Source: Herbaspirillum autotrophicum (lineage in GTDB: Bacteria > Pseudomonadota > Gammaproteobacteria > Burkholderiales > Burkholderiaceae_D). Taken from it: 64,000 bases of DNA. The notes under the pieces were generated by a model that had not been told where the DNA came from, searched no databases, and saw only the letters and a list, made by a program, of their open reading frames with translations. The DNA is taken from positions 248,001 through 312,000 of the forward strand of contig NZ_LFLS01000001.1 of assembly GCF_001189915.1 (NCBI RefSeq), written 5' to 3'. How positions within the stretch are numbered: the stretch's first letter is position 1; each line of letters opens with the position of its first letter. Shown piece by piece: positions 37,722-48,540 of the stretch. Both the position numbers and the translations under genes were made by a program.

Positions 37722-38648
37722 TCAGGCAGCGGCCGGCTGCGGATGTGCGCGTTTGTGTTCGACATACGCGATGCTCATGCCGCTGGCGCAAATGACTGCA
37801 ATGCCCAGAATCGTCACGGCATCCGGAAACTGACCAAATACCAGCCAGCCCATGGTGCTGGCTGAAATGATCTGGGCATAGGCAAACGGCGTCAGTACCG
37901 AAGCCTCCGCGTGTTTATAGGCGCTGTTGAGCAAGAAATGGCCGATGGTGCTGGTGACGCCGGTGGACGCCATGATCAGCCATTCGAAGGTATCCGGCAT
38001 ATGCGGCGACCAGAAAAACGGCAACAGCAGGGTGCTCAGAATCATGCCGATCAGGCCACCGTAAAACAGAGTGACCAGCGGATCGTCAGCCTGATTGGCC
38101 TTGCGGTTCAAAATCGATACAAAAGCAAATACGGTGGCCGACATCAGGCCCAGTACCACGCCGTGGGGCGGAATGTCGCCGCCGGGTCGAATCACGATCA
38201 GCATGCCGATGAAGCCGACTGCCACCGCCACCCAGCGCGAGGCATACGTGGTTTCACCGAGCAGCCATGGCGACACCGCGAGCACGATCAGCGGGGCGCA
38301 GAAATTCATGGCGGTGCCTTCGGCCAGCGGCACGATCTTGATCACGGAAAAAAACAGCAGCGTTGAAATCAGCAACAGCGCGGCGCGTCCCACTTGCAGG
38401 CGCGGCCGGTTCGATTGCAAGATGCTCTTCCCATAGCGGCGGCGATACAGCGGCGCCAGCGTCAGGGCCATGAATACCGTATTGATGCTGTAACGCATCC
38501 ACGCAATCATGACTACGTGATAGCCGGATACGGCCAGCAGTTTGCCTGCCGTATCAAGCAGTGTCAGTGTCCACAGACCGGAAATCAGAAACAGAATGCC
38601 TAGCCATAATCTGGGGCGGCGAGCGGGTGAAAGCGGTGCGATGGCCAT
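37722..38648 (-). CDS. DMT-superfamily EamA-type permease
   Basis: The 308-residue inner-membrane protein has about ten transmembrane helices in two EamA repeats; the first starts [22 protein letters not shown], and the second follows [28 protein letters not shown]. Family members export or import small metabolites; substrate unknown. Its start region overlaps the end of the upstream nnr gene by 95 bases in another frame, and no good ribosome site is seen. Confidence 0.85.
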   Translation of the reverse strand: MAIAPLSPARRPRLWLGILFLISGLWTLTLLDTAGKLLAVSGYHVVMIAWMRYSINTVFMALTLAPLYRRRYGKSILQSNRPRLQVGRAALLLISTLLFFSVIKIVPLAEGTAMNFCAPLIVLAVSPWLLGETTYASRWVAVAVGFIGMLIVIRPGGDIPPHGVVLGLMSATVFAFVSILNRKANQADDPLVTLFYGGLIGMILSTLLLPFFWSPHMPDTFEWLIMASTGVTSTIGHFLLNSAYKHAEASVLTPFAYAQIISASTMGWLVFGQFPDAVTILGIAVICASGMSIAYVEHKRAHPQPAAA

Positions 38649-40149
38649 TGTCTCGGTTTATTTTATTTATCAGGGTACGTATTGCAGGTGCCAGTTCACT
38701 GGCAGTCAGGCCGATCGGCCCGCTGCCGCTTGCTACCAATTGATCTGCGGCCTTGCCGTGCAGCCAGACCGCCGCCGGTGCCGCGTCGCGCAGCGGCCAG
38801 CCTTGCGCCAGCAGCGCGCCGCATAAGCCGGCCAGGACATCGCCGGTACCGCCGCTGGCCAGCGCCGGATTGCCGCTGGTATTGATGATGATGTCGCCGT
38901 CCGGATAAGCAATCACGCTGCCGGCGCCCTTGAGCACGGCTACCACGCCAAAGCGCTGCGCCAGCTGGCGTGCCGCTTGCGGCCGGTCGTGCTGAATCTG
39001 GCCGACGTCGAGCGCCAGCAGCCGCGCTGCTTCCAGCGGATGCGGCGTGATCATGACGGCGCGCGAACGGGCGTTCAGCAAGACATGTTGCAGCCCGGGT
39101 TCGGCGGCGATCAGGTTCAAGGCATCGGCGTCCAGCACCAGCGGTCCGCTGGCATGCAGCGCGCGTGACAGCAAATCGTGCGCTTGCCGCGAGGTGCCGA
39201 GACCGGTGCCGACCACCAGCGTGGCATTGCCAAAATTCAAATCTGCCGCCAGTCGTAACATCAACTCAGGATGCACCGGATCATAAGCCGGCGCCTGTTC
39301 CAGAAAGCCTGCCAACACGCGTCCGGCACCGCCATAGGCAGCGCTGCGCGCGGCCAGCATGACTGCGCCGCCCATGCCGGGCGCACCGCCCAGGACCAGG
39401 ACGTCGCCATTGCTGCCCTTGTGCGAATTGCCGCGCCGCGGGCGCAGCGATGCGCTGAACAGGGATGGTTGGCTGAGCCAGGCATGCGGGGGCGGGAAAT
39501 GCGTGCTGTCGATGGCCAGCGTGTCGACGCTGATGCTGCCGCAATAATCGACGCCGTCGCAGGTATGCAAGCCGGTTTTGTCGCCGATGAAGGTGAGCGT
39601 GTGATCGGCGTGTACGGCAATGCCGGCGCTGCCGCCGACCACGGTGCCGGTGTCGGCATCGAGTCCGCTTGGCACATCGATGGCGAGAATCGGTACTTGC
39701 AGGCTGTCGATATATTCAATCGCGCTGCGCAGTGTGCCGCTGATCGGGCGTTGCAGGCCGATGCCGAACAAACCGTCGACGACCAGCGACCAGCGCCCGG
39801 TGCCCAGATGCCGGGGGTCATTGATATCGAGGAACAGGGCACCGCTGGCGCGTGCGCATTGCAGCGCATGCAGGGCATCGGTGCTGTACCGGGTTTCATC
39901 GGCATACAGCGCGACGCTGACGGCGAGATCGGATTGCGCCAGATAGTACGCCGCCTGCAAGGCGTCGCCGCCATTGTTGCCGGGGCCGGCCAGAATCAGG
40001 ATGGTGCCGTCAGGATCGTGGGCCGTCAGTTCCAGCACAGAGTTGGCGCAGGCCTGGCCGGCACGTTGCATCAGCGTCGAAGCGGGCAGAGCGGCGAGCG
40101 CTGCGACTTCGATCTGACGAATTTCTGCCACGGTGTAAAGCGCACTCAT
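38554..40149 (-). CDS. nnr: Bifunctional NAD(P)H-hydrate repair enzyme (epimerase and dehydratase)
   Basis: The 531-residue protein repairs damaged NAD(P)HX. The N-terminal epimerase domain (about 1-215, ILAGPGNNGGDALQAAYYL) interconverts R and S forms. The C-terminal ADP-dependent dehydratase (about 225-500) shows HPLEAARLL, VLKGAGSVI and GNPALASGGTGDVLAGLCGALLAQG. About 35 residues after the expected end (from [11 protein letters not shown] on) run into the permease gene and look like an unselected extension. The cytosolic housekeeping role is well supported. Confidence 0.94.
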   Translation of the reverse strand: MSALYTVAEIRQIEVAALAALPASTLMQRAGQACANSVLELTAHDPDGTILILAGPGNNGGDALQAAYYLAQSDLAVSVALYADETRYSTDALHALQCARASGALFLDINDPRHLGTGRWSLVVDGLFGIGLQRPISGTLRSAIEYIDSLQVPILAIDVPSGLDADTGTVVGGSAGIAVHADHTLTFIGDKTGLHTCDGVDYCGSISVDTLAIDSTHFPPPHAWLSQPSLFSASLRPRRGNSHKGSNGDVLVLGGAPGMGGAVMLAARSAAYGGAGRVLAGFLEQAPAYDPVHPELMLRLAADLNFGNATLVVGTGLGTSRQAHDLLSRALHASGPLVLDADALNLIAAEPGLQHVLLNARSRAVMITPHPLEAARLLALDVGQIQHDRPQAARQLAQRFGVVAVLKGAGSVIAYPDGDIIINTSGNPALASGGTGDVLAGLCGALLAQGWPLRDAAPAAVWLHGKAADQLVASGSGPIGLTASELAPAIRTLINKINRDNGHRTAFTRSPPQIMARHSVSDFRSVDTDTA

Positions 40150-40233
40150 GAGTTGATCCGCGAGGGAAGGGCAACTGCGTATGGGAATGTTGCCGGCGGA
40201 CCATTTTATGCCAATTGCAGCAAGTGCGCAGAC

Positions 40234-41523
40234 TTAGGTTGTCGCCGCCAGCGTATCGGCCATGGTCAGTCCGCTGATGTCGATGTCGGGTTGGCGCCCC
40301 TCAATCAGATCGGCCAGCAGTTTGGCAGCACCGACCGCGCTGGCCCAGCCGCCCACGCCATGGCCGGTGTTGACGAAAATATTGTGATGGGTGGTGGCGC
40401 CGAGCAAAGGCAAACCGTTCGGCTGCAGGGCCCAGGTGCTGCTCCAGAAGCTGGCGCTGTTGAAGTTGGCCGCATTCGGAAAATAATCGTTGGCGACTTT
40501 CAGCAAGCTGTTGATGGCTTTCGGGTGCGGCAAATCGGTGCGCGGCAAAAATCCCAGCAAGCCGCAAATGCGGATGCGATTGCCGACGCGGGCGATGGAT
40601 ACCTTGTAGCGTTGATCGATGAGCGCGGTTTGCGGCGCACTCTCCGGATTGCGTACCGGCACCACGGCGCTGTAGGTTTGCACCTCTTGCAGCGGCAACG
40701 TGACATTGAGCGGCGCCAGCAAAGCGGCGCTTTGCATGCCGGCCGCCAGCACCACGGCATCCACCAGCAGGGTTTCGTCGGCCAGCGTGATCGCTACCCG
40801 GCCGCCGAACTCGGGGCGGATTGCCGTCACGGTCTGGGCGAAATGGAATTGCACGCCGAGCGACTGTGCAATCGCTCGCAATTGTTTGGCGAACAGTACG
40901 CAGTTGCCCGATTCGTCTTGCGGATAATACATGGCGCCAGCCAGCGAGACGTCGGATAAAAATGCCGGATCGATGGCCTTGATGGCATCGGCGTCGACCG
41001 CCCGGCGCTGGACTTCGGCGTGTTGCAAACTGTCTTGCAGCACCGCGTTGTTATCGACATCGGCCTGATCCCGAAACAGCTGCAGTACGCCGGCCCGATT
41101 TTCATGTTCCAGCACGTAATGCTCTTGAATTTGCCTGGTCAGCATTTGCCCGTAAGCGGCGACCCGGGTCAGGCGTGATTTGTTTTCAGCGAAGGCATGC
41201 AGGAATTCCTGGCGCGACTTGCGCACCCAGCGTGAGCAGGATGTCTTGAGTGCGGACTTGAGCAGAATCGCCGGTTCAGTTTTGAAGCGGCCGCCACCCG
41301 CCATGCCGAGCAGGCCGGGTAATACCAGTGGTTGCGCCACGCCGGGCGCCAGCAGTCCGCTGTTGCCAAACGAGGCTTCTTCGGCGACATTGCCGCGCCG
41401 CTCCAGCACGGCCACTTCGAAACCAGCCAGCGCCAGAAAGTAGGCCGTACAGACGCCTGACAGTCCCCCGCCGATAACGGCTATCTGCTTTTGTGTCTTG
41501 TTTTGCATCACTTTATTCGTCAT
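40234..41523 (-). CDS. dadA: D-amino acid dehydrogenase-type FAD oxidoreductase
   Basis: The 429-residue DAO-family flavoprotein has the dinucleotide-binding motif IAVIGGGLSGVCTAYFLALAGFEVAVLE at the N-terminus. The DadA-like C-terminal segment is PNGLPLLGATTHHNIFVNTGHGVGGW. DadA oxidises D-amino acids (notably D-Ala) and passes electrons to the respiratory chain. No racemase gene (dadX) is adjacent, so the exact substrate is inferred. The start could be ATG 41523 or 41508. Confidence 0.85.
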   Translation of the reverse strand: MTNKVMQNKTQKQIAVIGGGLSGVCTAYFLALAGFEVAVLERRGNVAEEASFGNSGLLAPGVAQPLVLPGLLGMAGGGRFKTEPAILLKSALKTSCSRWVRKSRQEFLHAFAENKSRLTRVAAYGQMLTRQIQEHYVLEHENRAGVLQLFRDQADVDNNAVLQDSLQHAEVQRRAVDADAIKAIDPAFLSDVSLAGAMYYPQDESGNCVLFAKQLRAIAQSLGVQFHFAQTVTAIRPEFGGRVAITLADETLLVDAVVLAAGMQSAALLAPLNVTLPLQEVQTYSAVVPVRNPESAPQTALIDQRYKVSIARVGNRIRICGLLGFLPRTDLPHPKAINSLLKVANDYFPNAANFNSASFWSSTWALQPNGLPLLGATTHHNIFVNTGHGVGGWASAVGAAKLLADLIEGRQPDIDISGLTMADTLAATT

Positions 41524-41659
41524 TCATTGTCGGATTCCCCCGGGCCAAGACCAGCATCTGTTGCTGTCTCATCCCGCAATGCGGCATGAATGATACATCG
41601 AAACGTTTGGCACAGGCGCAGCCAGCCGCCGGTACTGCTCGCAGGCGGTGGAAAAGTGG

Positions 41660-41704
41660 TGCTGATTTTTTGCGTCCAATCGAATAAATCCTGCTGATTT
41701 TTTG
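41660..41704. repeat. Two direct 13-mers 32 bases apart, upstream of dadA
   Basis: TGCTGATTTTTTG occurs at 41660-41672 and again at 41692-41704. The 32-base period is about three helical turns, so a regulator could read both on one DNA face. They lie in the 347-base gap 41524-41870, between dadA and the BON-domain gene, which contains no gene I can support. Confidence 0.4.
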
Positions 41705-41870
41705 TGAAAATTCGCCGGGACTTTCTTCCGCTATTTCACGCATAAAGCCGATTTTGCGGAGGAACCGGCAGGGCCTCGGCAACCTCTCAGATGCACTGGC
41801 CCGCAGCGGGTCAGCTGCGCCGGTGAGTGCTTGCCGGCGTGTTCTTTATCCGATCTGAAAGGAATGTCGC

Positions 41871-42182
41871 GTGTCTGTTTCCAAAATGTTTACTGCGGTT
41901 TTGTTTGCCCTGAGTTTCCTGGCGCTGAGCGCTTGTGCGCCAACTGCCAAGCGCGCCAGCACCGGCGAGTATCTCGACGATACCGTCATCACTACCAAGG
42001 TCAAGGCGGCGATTTTCAATGAGCCATTGCTCAAGACGACTGAAATCGGTGTTGAGACTTTCAAGGGCACCGTGCAATTGAGCGGCTTCGTGAAGTCCGG
42101 CGCAGCATCGGCCAAGGCCGCAGAAGTGACGCGCGCCGTCAACGGCGTCAAGGAGGTCAAGAATAATCTGATCGTGAAGTAA
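41871..42182 (+). CDS. BON-domain lipoprotein
   Basis: The 103-residue protein has a signal peptide and lipobox LSAC around residue 22, then one BON domain (residues ~35-103, DDTVITTKVKAAIFNEPLL ... GTVQLSGFVKSGAASAKAAEVTRAVNGVKEVKNNLIVK). BON domains bind phospholipid surfaces; OsmY-like proteins act in envelope stress. The start is GTG 41871 after GAAAGGAA. Confidence 0.88.
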   Translation: MSVSKMFTAVLFALSFLALSACAPTAKRASTGEYLDDTVITTKVKAAIFNEPLLKTTEIGVETFKGTVQLSGFVKSGAASAKAAEVTRAVNGVKEVKNNLIVK

Positions 42183-42201
42183 ACCAACGCAGTGCGTGGC
42201 G

Positions 42202-43119
42202 TCAGGAGGTCCGGCGTTGTTCGCCGGCGTCCAGCGCCGCGAAACCTGCGCGCAGAAATGCCAGCAAGGCGCGCACGGTGGGCGAGGCGCTGTTGCGATG
42301 CGGATAGACCGCATGCAGCGGCACTTCCTCGCAAGTGAATTCATCCAGCAGCGTGACCAGTCGTCCGCTCTGGACGTCGGCCCGCACGTCAATCCACGAT
42401 TTATAGGCAATGCCGACGCCGGCCACGGCCCAGACGCGGGCGATGGTGGCATCGTCGGACATGCGGTTGCCGCTCACCTTGATATCCCACACCTGTTTGC
42501 CGCTCCCGAAATGCCAATGATTGAACAAACCATGCCTGAGATAAAACAGCAGGCAATTGTGATGGACCAGATCGTCCGGCGTTTGCGGCGTACCGTATTT
42601 TTTCAGATAGTCCGGCGCAGCCACCAGCACGCGCCGGCTGCTGGCCAGTTGTTGCGACACCAGCGATGAATCGACCAGCTTGCCGGAGCGGATGGCGACA
42701 TCGACGGCATCGCGGTAGAGATCGGCCATGCGGTCGGAAAATTGCAGCGTGAAGCTGACTTCGGGATGCTGTTCCTGGAAGTCATCGAGCCAGCCGAGCA
42801 ACACATTGCGGCCGGTATCCGAGGGCATGGACAAGCGCAAGTGTCCCTTGATATCTTCTTTGCCGCTGCTGAGCAGGGCTTCGCCTTCTTGCAGCAAGGC
42901 CAGTGCGTCGCGGCAATATTCCAGAAAAATCTCGCCCTCGGGCGTCAGCCGCATGCTGCGCGTGGAGCGCGCAAACAGCCGTACCTTGAGGCGTTGTTCC
43001 AGCCGCTTCAGGCTGGCGCTGGCGGTCGCTGGCAAAATCTCCAGCATTCTGGCAGCTTGCGACAGGCTGCCGCTGTCGGCGGTGTGAATGAATAATTGCA
43101 AATCGGTAATGGCGTACAT
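42202..43119 (-). CDS. LysR-family transcriptional regulator
   Basis: The 305-residue regulator has an N-terminal winged helix (residues 1-65, LFIHTADSGSLSQAARMLEILPATASASLKRLEQRL) and a C-terminal LysR substrate domain (DSSLVSQQLASSRRVLVAAPDYLKKYG). It diverges from the oxidoreductase gene at 43238, the classic arrangement for a regulator and its target. It resembles the group annotated around CrgA/YafC. The inducer is unknown. Confidence 0.93.
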   Translation of the reverse strand: MYAITDLQLFIHTADSGSLSQAARMLEILPATASASLKRLEQRLKVRLFARSTRSMRLTPEGEIFLEYCRDALALLQEGEALLSSGKEDIKGHLRLSMPSDTGRNVLLGWLDDFQEQHPEVSFTLQFSDRMADLYRDAVDVAIRSGKLVDSSLVSQQLASSRRVLVAAPDYLKKYGTPQTPDDLVHHNCLLFYLRHGLFNHWHFGSGKQVWDIKVSGNRMSDDATIARVWAVAGVGIAYKSWIDVRADVQSGRLVTLLDEFTCEEVPLHAVYPHRNSASPTVRALLAFLRAGFAALDAGEQRRTS

Positions 43120-43131
43120 GGCACTCGATTA

Positions 43132-43146
43132 TCAAATATTGTTTGA
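43132..43146. promoter_or_regulatory. LysR-type operator candidate (TCAAA-N5-TTTGA)
   Basis: A perfect 5-bp inverted repeat with 5-base centre, containing the T-N11-A core typical of LysR boxes, lies 13 bases upstream of the lysR start and within the shared divergent promoter region. Confidence 0.55.
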
Positions 43147-43237
43147 AAGTGCTGCAATTGTGAGCCTGTTTATCTGAAAAATCGATAGGTTCATAATGTC
43201 TGTCATACCAACCCGCCACTTGATTGAAGGAATGCAC

Positions 43238-44269
43238 ATGAAAGCCGTTGCCTTAACCCGTTATTTACCGATTACCGACCCGGAATCGCTGATCGATGTC
43301 GAACTGCCAACGCCACAGCCGCAAGGGCGCGACTTGCTGGTGGCAGTCAAGGCGATTGCCGTCAATCCGGTCGACACCAAAGTGCGCGCGCCCAAGGACC
43401 AGGTCGAAAGCACGCCGCGCGTGCTCGGCTGGGATGCCGCCGGGGTGGTCGAGGCGATTGGTCCTGAGGTAACCGCCTTCAAGCCCGGCGACCGCGTGTT
43501 TTATGCCGGTGACATCACCCGTCCCGGCGCCAACAGCGAATTTCAATTGATCGACGAGCGCATTGTCGGCCATCTGCCAGCCTCGCTCGACTTTGCGCAG
43601 GCCGCAGCGTTGCCGCTGACTGCCATTACCGCCTGGGAAGCCTTGTTCGACCGCTTGCGGATACCGGCCAAGAGCCTGGCGCCGGCGGCAGATGCCAGGC
43701 CGGCCACGATTCTGATCATCGGTGGTGCCGGTGGCGTCGGTTCCATCGCAATCCAGCTGGCGGCGCGGGTCGCCGGGCTGACCGTGATCGCCACGGCATC
43801 GCGGCCAGAGTCCGAGCAGTGGGTACGTGCGCTGGGTGCCGCCCACGTCATCAATCACTTCGGCGATATGCCGGCACAGTTGCAGGCGGCCGGCTTTGCC
43901 AGTGTCGATTACGTGCTGATCCTCAACGATACCGATCGCAACTTTCCGGCCGCCGCGCAAGTCATCGCGCCGCAGGGCATGATCGCCACGATTGTGGAAA
44001 ATGCCGCGCCGCTCGATATCGGTGCACTGAAGTCCAAGAGTGCCGGTCTGGTGTGGGAATTCATGTTTACGCGCTCGATGTACCAGACCGCCGACATGGA
44101 GCAGCAGGGCAAACTGCTCGATGAAATTGCCCGTCTGATCGATCACGGCACGCTGAAAACCACGGTCGGCCAAGTGTTGTCGCCCATCAACGCCGCCAAT
44201 TTGCGCGCCGCGCATGCGACGCTGGAAGCCGGACACGTGATCGGCAAGATCGTGCTGAAAGATTTTTAA
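43238..44269 (+). CDS. Zinc-type alcohol dehydrogenase / quinone oxidoreductase family protein
   Basis: The 343-residue MDR-superfamily NAD(P)-dependent oxidoreductase has N-terminal GroES-like fold (LGWDAAGVVEAIGPEVTAFKPGDRVFYAG) and a Rossmann domain with the GGAGGVGSIAIQLAA motif. Structural zinc cysteines are absent, placing it with quinone oxidoreductase-like (ZADH) enzymes. ATG 43238 follows GAAGGA; ATG 43196 is rejected. Probably controlled by the divergent LysR. Confidence 0.88.
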   Translation: MKAVALTRYLPITDPESLIDVELPTPQPQGRDLLVAVKAIAVNPVDTKVRAPKDQVESTPRVLGWDAAGVVEAIGPEVTAFKPGDRVFYAGDITRPGANSEFQLIDERIVGHLPASLDFAQAAALPLTAITAWEALFDRLRIPAKSLAPAADARPATILIIGGAGGVGSIAIQLAARVAGLTVIATASRPESEQWVRALGAAHVINHFGDMPAQLQAAGFASVDYVLILNDTDRNFPAAAQVIAPQGMIATIVENAAPLDIGALKSKSAGLVWEFMFTRSMYQTADMEQQGKLLDEIARLIDHGTLKTTVGQVLSPINAANLRAAHATLEAGHVIGKIVLKDF

Positions 44270-44324
44270 GGCCCGCAAGACTGCCGCAACCGGGCCGCGC
44301 ATCGTCAAATTTGCGCGGCAGCGG

Positions 44325-44354
44325 TGGGCCGGGACAGGGTGGTCAAGGTATAAT
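44325..44354 (+). promoter_or_regulatory. Candidate purL promoter
   Basis: A perfect TATAAT at 44349-44354 has a weak -35 (TGGGCC, 18-base spacer). The start codon is about 100 bases further on. An inverted repeat GCCGCGC/GCGCGGC (44294-44319) precedes it and may end the oxidoreductase transcript. Confidence 0.4.
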
Positions 44355-44461
44355 TCGGCTTTCCGCGCATCACAAGCTTACCGACGTCTGTTGTCTGGCC
44401 GTCAGGTATCGCCAAATAATGATGCCGCTCGATCCACAGCCTACTGCCTCGACCTTCTGCC

Positions 44462-47400
44462 ATGCTGATTCTGCCGGGTTCCAATGCCCTTTCTGCCTTC
44501 CGTACCCAACGTCTGTTGTCTCAATTGCAAGCTGTCGATGCCGCCATTACCGGCGTCACCGGGCGCTTCGTCCACTTTGTGGATGCTGCCGGCGCGCTGT
44601 CGCAGGATGACCATGCGCGACTGAACGGCTTGCTGACCTACGGCGAACCGTTCAGCGGCCGCGAAGAAGGCGATGAATTCGTGACGATTCCGCGCTTCGG
44701 CACCATTTCGCCATGGGCCAGCAAAGCCACCGATATCGCGCATAACTGCGGCATGACGCATATCCATCGCATTGAACGCGGCGTATCGTACCGGGTTCAG
44801 GTCAAGTCCGGCTTGCTCGGCGGCGTCAAAAAACTGGACGCCGGCAGCATCGATGCCGTAGTGGCCTTGTTGCACGACCGCATGACGGAAATGGTGTTGC
44901 GCCAGGCGCAGGACGCCGTCGGCCTGTTTTCCACACTGGATGCCAAGCCGTTGGCGTTCATCGATTTGCTCGGTGGCGGCAAGCAGGCGCTGGAAAGCGC
45001 CAATACCGAACTCGGCCTGGCCTTGTCGGATGATGAAATCGACTATCTGGTCGCCGCTTTCAGCCGCGCGCAGCGCAATCCGACCGACGTCGAACTGATG
45101 ATGTTCGCGCAAGCCAACAGCGAGCATTGCCGTCACAAGATTTTCAATGCCGACTGGACCATCGATGGTCAGGTGCAGGACAAGTCGCTGTTCGGCATGA
45201 TACGCAATACCCATGAATTGCATCCGCAAGGCACCGTGGTCGCCTACAGCGACAATTCCTCGGTGATCGAAGGCGCGACCATTTCGCGTTTTTATCAGCG
45301 CGGCGCAGCCAAGGGCAATGCCTATGAAGCGTCGGAAGAACTGACCCACATTCTGATGAAGGTCGAGACGCATAATCACCCGACCGCGATTTCGCCATTC
45401 CCGGGCGCATCGACCGGTGCCGGCGGCGAAATCCGCGATGAAGGCGCTACCGGACGTGGCGCCAAGCCGAAAGCCGGCCTGACCGGTTTTACCGTCTCCA
45501 ACCTGATGCTCACGCATGCCGTGCAGCCTTGGGAAAATGCACGCGACGTCGCGCAAAGCCCGGCGCAAAGGACCGCGCATGCGCAATCCGGTATTTACGG
45601 CAAGCCCGAGCGCATCGCTTCGGCCTTGCAAATCATGATTGACGGCCCGCTCGGCGGCGCTGCCTTCAACAACGAATTCGGTCGTCCCAATCTGGGCGGC
45701 TATTTCCGTACCTACGAACAAAATGTCGGCGGCGACGTGCAGGGTTATCACAAGCCGATCATGATTGCCGGCGGGATCGGCAATATCTCGGCCAAGCACA
45801 CCAGCAAGAATGCATTGCCGGTCGGCAGCCTGCTGATTCAGCTCGGCGGTCCCGGCATGCGCATCGGCATGGGCGGCAGCGCAGCGTCGTCGATGGCGAC
45901 CGGCGCCAATACGGCCGATCTGGATTTCGATTCGGTACAGCGCGGCAATCCGGAAATGGAGCGGCGGGCGCAGGAAGTCATCAATGCCTGTTGGGCCATG
46001 GCTGACGACAATCCTATCCTGTCGATTCACGATGTCGGCGCCGGCGGTCTGTCGAACGCTTTCCCGGAAATTACCAATGATGCCAAGCGCGGCGCGATTT
46101 TCGATCTGCGCAAGATTCCGCTGGAAGAGAGCGGTCTGGCGCCCAAGGAAATCTGGAGCAATGAATCGCAGGAACGCTATGTGCTGGCAATTGCGCCGGA
46201 GCAGTTGCCGTTGTTCCAGTATCTGTGCGAACGCGAACGTTGCCTGTTCGCGGTGGTCGGTACCGCCACCGAAGAGCGTCAACTGAAACTGATCGACCCG
46301 GAGCATGACAACAATCCGGTCGACATGCCGATGGATGTCTTGCTCGGCAAACCGCCGAAGATGCATCGCGACGTGGTGCACGCCAGCCGCAGCTTGCCGC
46401 CGGTGGATCTGACCGGTATCGGTTTGGTCGAGGCGGCAGAGCGCGTGTTGCGTTTGCCGACCGTGGCCGACAAATCATTCCTGATCACGATTGGCGACCG
46501 CAGCGTCGGCGCCATGACCGTGCGCGACCAGATGGTCGGTCCATGGCAAGTGCCGGTGGCCGATTGTGCCGTCACCACGATGGGCCTGGAAGGTTATCTG
46601 GGCGAAGCCATGGCGATGGGCGAGCGCACCCCGCTGGCGGTCATCGATGCCGCGGCGTCGGGCCGCATGGCAGTCGGCGAAGCCATCACCAATATCGCCG
46701 CCGCCCGCATCGGTAATATTTCCGACATCAAACTGTCGGCCAACTGGATGGCTGCTTGCGGTCAGCCCGGCCAGGACGCTGCCTTGTTCGATACGGTCAA
46801 GGCCGTCGGCATGGAATTGTGCCCGGCATTGGGCATCAGCATTCCGGTCGGCAAGGATTCGCTGTCGATGCGCACCACCTGGCAAGATGATGCCGGCGCC
46901 AAATCGGTGATGTCGCCGGTCTCGCTGATCGTGTCGTCGTTCGCACCGGTGCAGGATGTACGTCTGACACTGACGCCGCAACTGCGCACCGATCTGGGCG
47001 ATACCGCGCTGATTCTGATCGACCTCGGCCGTGGCAAGAACCGCATGGGCGCCTCGGCGCTGACCCAGGTCATGCAACAGATTGGCAATGAAACACCCGA
47101 TGTCGACAGCGCCGACGACGTCAAGGCATTTTTCGCCGCGATCCAGGAATTGAATCAGGATGGCAAACTGCTGGCTTACCATGACCGCTCCGATGGCGGC
47201 CTGTTTGCCACGCTGGCGGAAATGACCTTTGCCGGCCGCACCGGTATTTCGGTCAATCTGGATATCCTGACCATGGAAAGCGAACATGCTGCGGATTGGG
47301 GGGATTCCAAGAACTGGACCGCACAGGTTGCCGAGCGTCGCAATGAACTGACCTTGCGCGCGCTGTTCAGCGAAGAACTGGGCGCCGTGATTCAGGTACG

Positions 47401-48481
47401 TGCCGAGCAGAAATCGGAAGTCATGAATGTGTTGCGTACACATCAGCTGGGCGCTTGCAGCCATATCATCGGCAAGCTCAACGAACGTGACGTGATCGAA
47501 TTCACGCGCGACGCCAAGACCATTTACAACCAGCCGCGCAGCAGCCTGCATCGCCTGTGGAGCGAAACCAGCTGGCGCATTGCGCGTCTGCGCGACAACC
47601 CGGCTTGTGCCGATGCCGAATACGACCGTCTGCTGGATGCCACTGATCCGGGCATGACGCCAAAGCTGAGCTTTGATCCGCAAGAAGATATCGCAGCGCC
47701 ATTCATCAATACCGGTGCCCGTCCGAAGGTGGCGATCCTGCGCGAGCAGGGTGTCAATTCGCACATCGAGACTGCTTATGTGATGCACAAATCGGGCTTT
47801 GCTGCGGTTGACGTGCACATGAGCGATCTGATTTCAGGCCGTGCCCGTCTCGATGATTTTGCCGGACTGATCGCCGTCGGCGGTTTCTCCTACGGCGACG
47901 TACTCGGCGCCGGCGAAGGCTGGGCCAAGACGATTCTGTTCAACGCCAAGATGGCCGAGCAGTTCTCGAACTTCTTCCAGCGCGGCGATACATTCTCGCT
48001 GGGCATTTGCAACGGCTGCCAAATGATGAGCAATCTGAAGTCCATCATTCCCGGTGCTGAAGCATGGCCGAAGTTCACGCGCAACAAGTCGGAACAGTTC
48101 GAGGCACGTTTTGCCATGGTTGAAGTGGCGGATTCGCCATCGATCTTCATGCAAGGCATGGCCGGCACCCAGGCACCGATTGCCACCGCCCACGGCGAAG
48201 GTTTTGCCGACTTCTCGGAAACCGGTGATCTGTCGCAGGCGATTGTGGCCATGCGTTACATCGACAACAAGGGCGTCACCAGCGAAGCCTATCCGTATAA
48301 CCCGAACGGCTCGCCGCAAGGGATTACCTCGGTGACGACACCGGATGGCCGCTTTACCGTGCTGATGCCGCATGCCGAGCGCGTATTCCGTACCGTCACG
48401 CATTCCTGGCACCCGGATACCTGGGGTGCCGATTCACCGTGGATGCGCATGTTCCGCAACGCCCGCAAGTGGGTTGGCTAA
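44462..48481 (+). CDS. purL: Phosphoribosylformylglycinamidine synthase
   Basis: This single-chain large PurL carries out step 4 of purine synthesis, making FGAM from FGAR, glutamine and ATP. The 1339-residue protein has an N-terminal domain, two AIRS-like synthase halves ([63 protein letters not shown]-like [16 protein letters not shown]) and a C-terminal GATase domain ([14 protein letters not shown], nucleophile in [13 protein letters not shown]). Length and motifs are standard. There is no clear ribosome site before ATG 44462. A strong terminator follows. Confidence 0.98.
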   Translation: MLILPGSNALSAFRTQRLLSQLQAVDAAITGVTGRFVHFVDAAGALSQDDHARLNGLLTYGEPFSGREEGDEFVTIPRFGTISPWASKATDIAHNCGMTHIHRIERGVSYRVQVKSGLLGGVKKLDAGSIDAVVALLHDRMTEMVLRQAQDAVGLFSTLDAKPLAFIDLLGGGKQALESANTELGLALSDDEIDYLVAAFSRAQRNPTDVELMMFAQANSEHCRHKIFNADWTIDGQVQDKSLFGMIRNTHELHPQGTVVAYSDNSSVIEGATISRFYQRGAAKGNAYEASEELTHILMKVETHNHPTAISPFPGASTGAGGEIRDEGATGRGAKPKAGLTGFTVSNLMLTHAVQPWENARDVAQSPAQRTAHAQSGIYGKPERIASALQIMIDGPLGGAAFNNEFGRPNLGGYFRTYEQNVGGDVQGYHKPIMIAGGIGNISAKHTSKNALPVGSLLIQLGGPGMRIGMGGSAASSMATGANTADLDFDSVQRGNPEMERRAQEVINACWAMADDNPILSIHDVGAGGLSNAFPEITNDAKRGAIFDLRKIPLEESGLAPKEIWSNESQERYVLAIAPEQLPLFQYLCERERCLFAVVGTATEERQLKLIDPEHDNNPVDMPMDVLLGKPPKMHRDVVHASRSLPPVDLTGIGLVEAAERVLRLPTVADKSFLITIGDRSVGAMTVRDQMVGPWQVPVADCAVTTMGLEGYLGEAMAMGERTPLAVIDAAASGRMAVGEAITNIAAARIGNISDIKLSANWMAACGQPGQDAALFDTVKAVGMELCPALGISIPVGKDSLSMRTTWQDDAGAKSVMSPVSLIVSSFAPVQDVRLTLTPQLRTDLGDTALILIDLGRGKNRMGASALTQVMQQIGNETPDVDSADDVKAFFAAIQELNQDGKLLAYHDRSDGGLFATLAEMTFAGRTGISVNLDILTMESEHAADWGDSKNWTAQVAERRNELTLRALFSEELGAVIQVRAEQKSEVMNVLRTHQLGACSHIIGKLNERDVIEFTRDAKTIYNQPRSSLHRLWSETSWRIARLRDNPACADAEYDRLLDATDPGMTPKLSFDPQEDIAAPFINTGARPKVAILREQGVNSHIETAYVMHKSGFAAVDVHMSDLISGRARLDDFAGLIAVGGFSYGDVLGAGEGWAKTILFNAKMAEQFSNFFQRGDTFSLGICNGCQMMSNLKSIIPGAEAWPKFTRNKSEQFEARFAMVEVADSPSIFMQGMAGTQAPIATAHGEGFADFSETGDLSQAIVAMRYIDNKGVTSEAYPYNPNGSPQGITSVTTPDGRFTVLMPHAERVFRTVTHSWHPDTWGADSPWMRMFRNARKWVG

Positions 48482-48514
48482 GCCGCACCAGGCTTGAATG
48501 GCAATAAACAGAAA

Positions 48515-48540
48515 GGCACTCGGATGAGTGCCTTTTTTTT
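48515..48540 (+). terminator. Intrinsic terminator after purL
   Basis: GGCACTC / GAGTGCC stem with GGAT loop and eight T. The opposite strand ends in TTTCTGTTTATT, so it may also stop the convergent radical-SAM gene. Confidence 0.88.

Noticed and set aside
39271-40959. A 562-codon plus-strand frame over nnr and dadA
   Set aside because: Shadow frame spanning two unrelated minus-strand enzymes; low-complexity composition.
41720-41870. Possible glycine riboswitch before the BON lipoprotein gene (CAACCTCTCAG)
   Set aside because: Only one short conserved string matches; the other aptamer elements and a glycine-related gene are missing.
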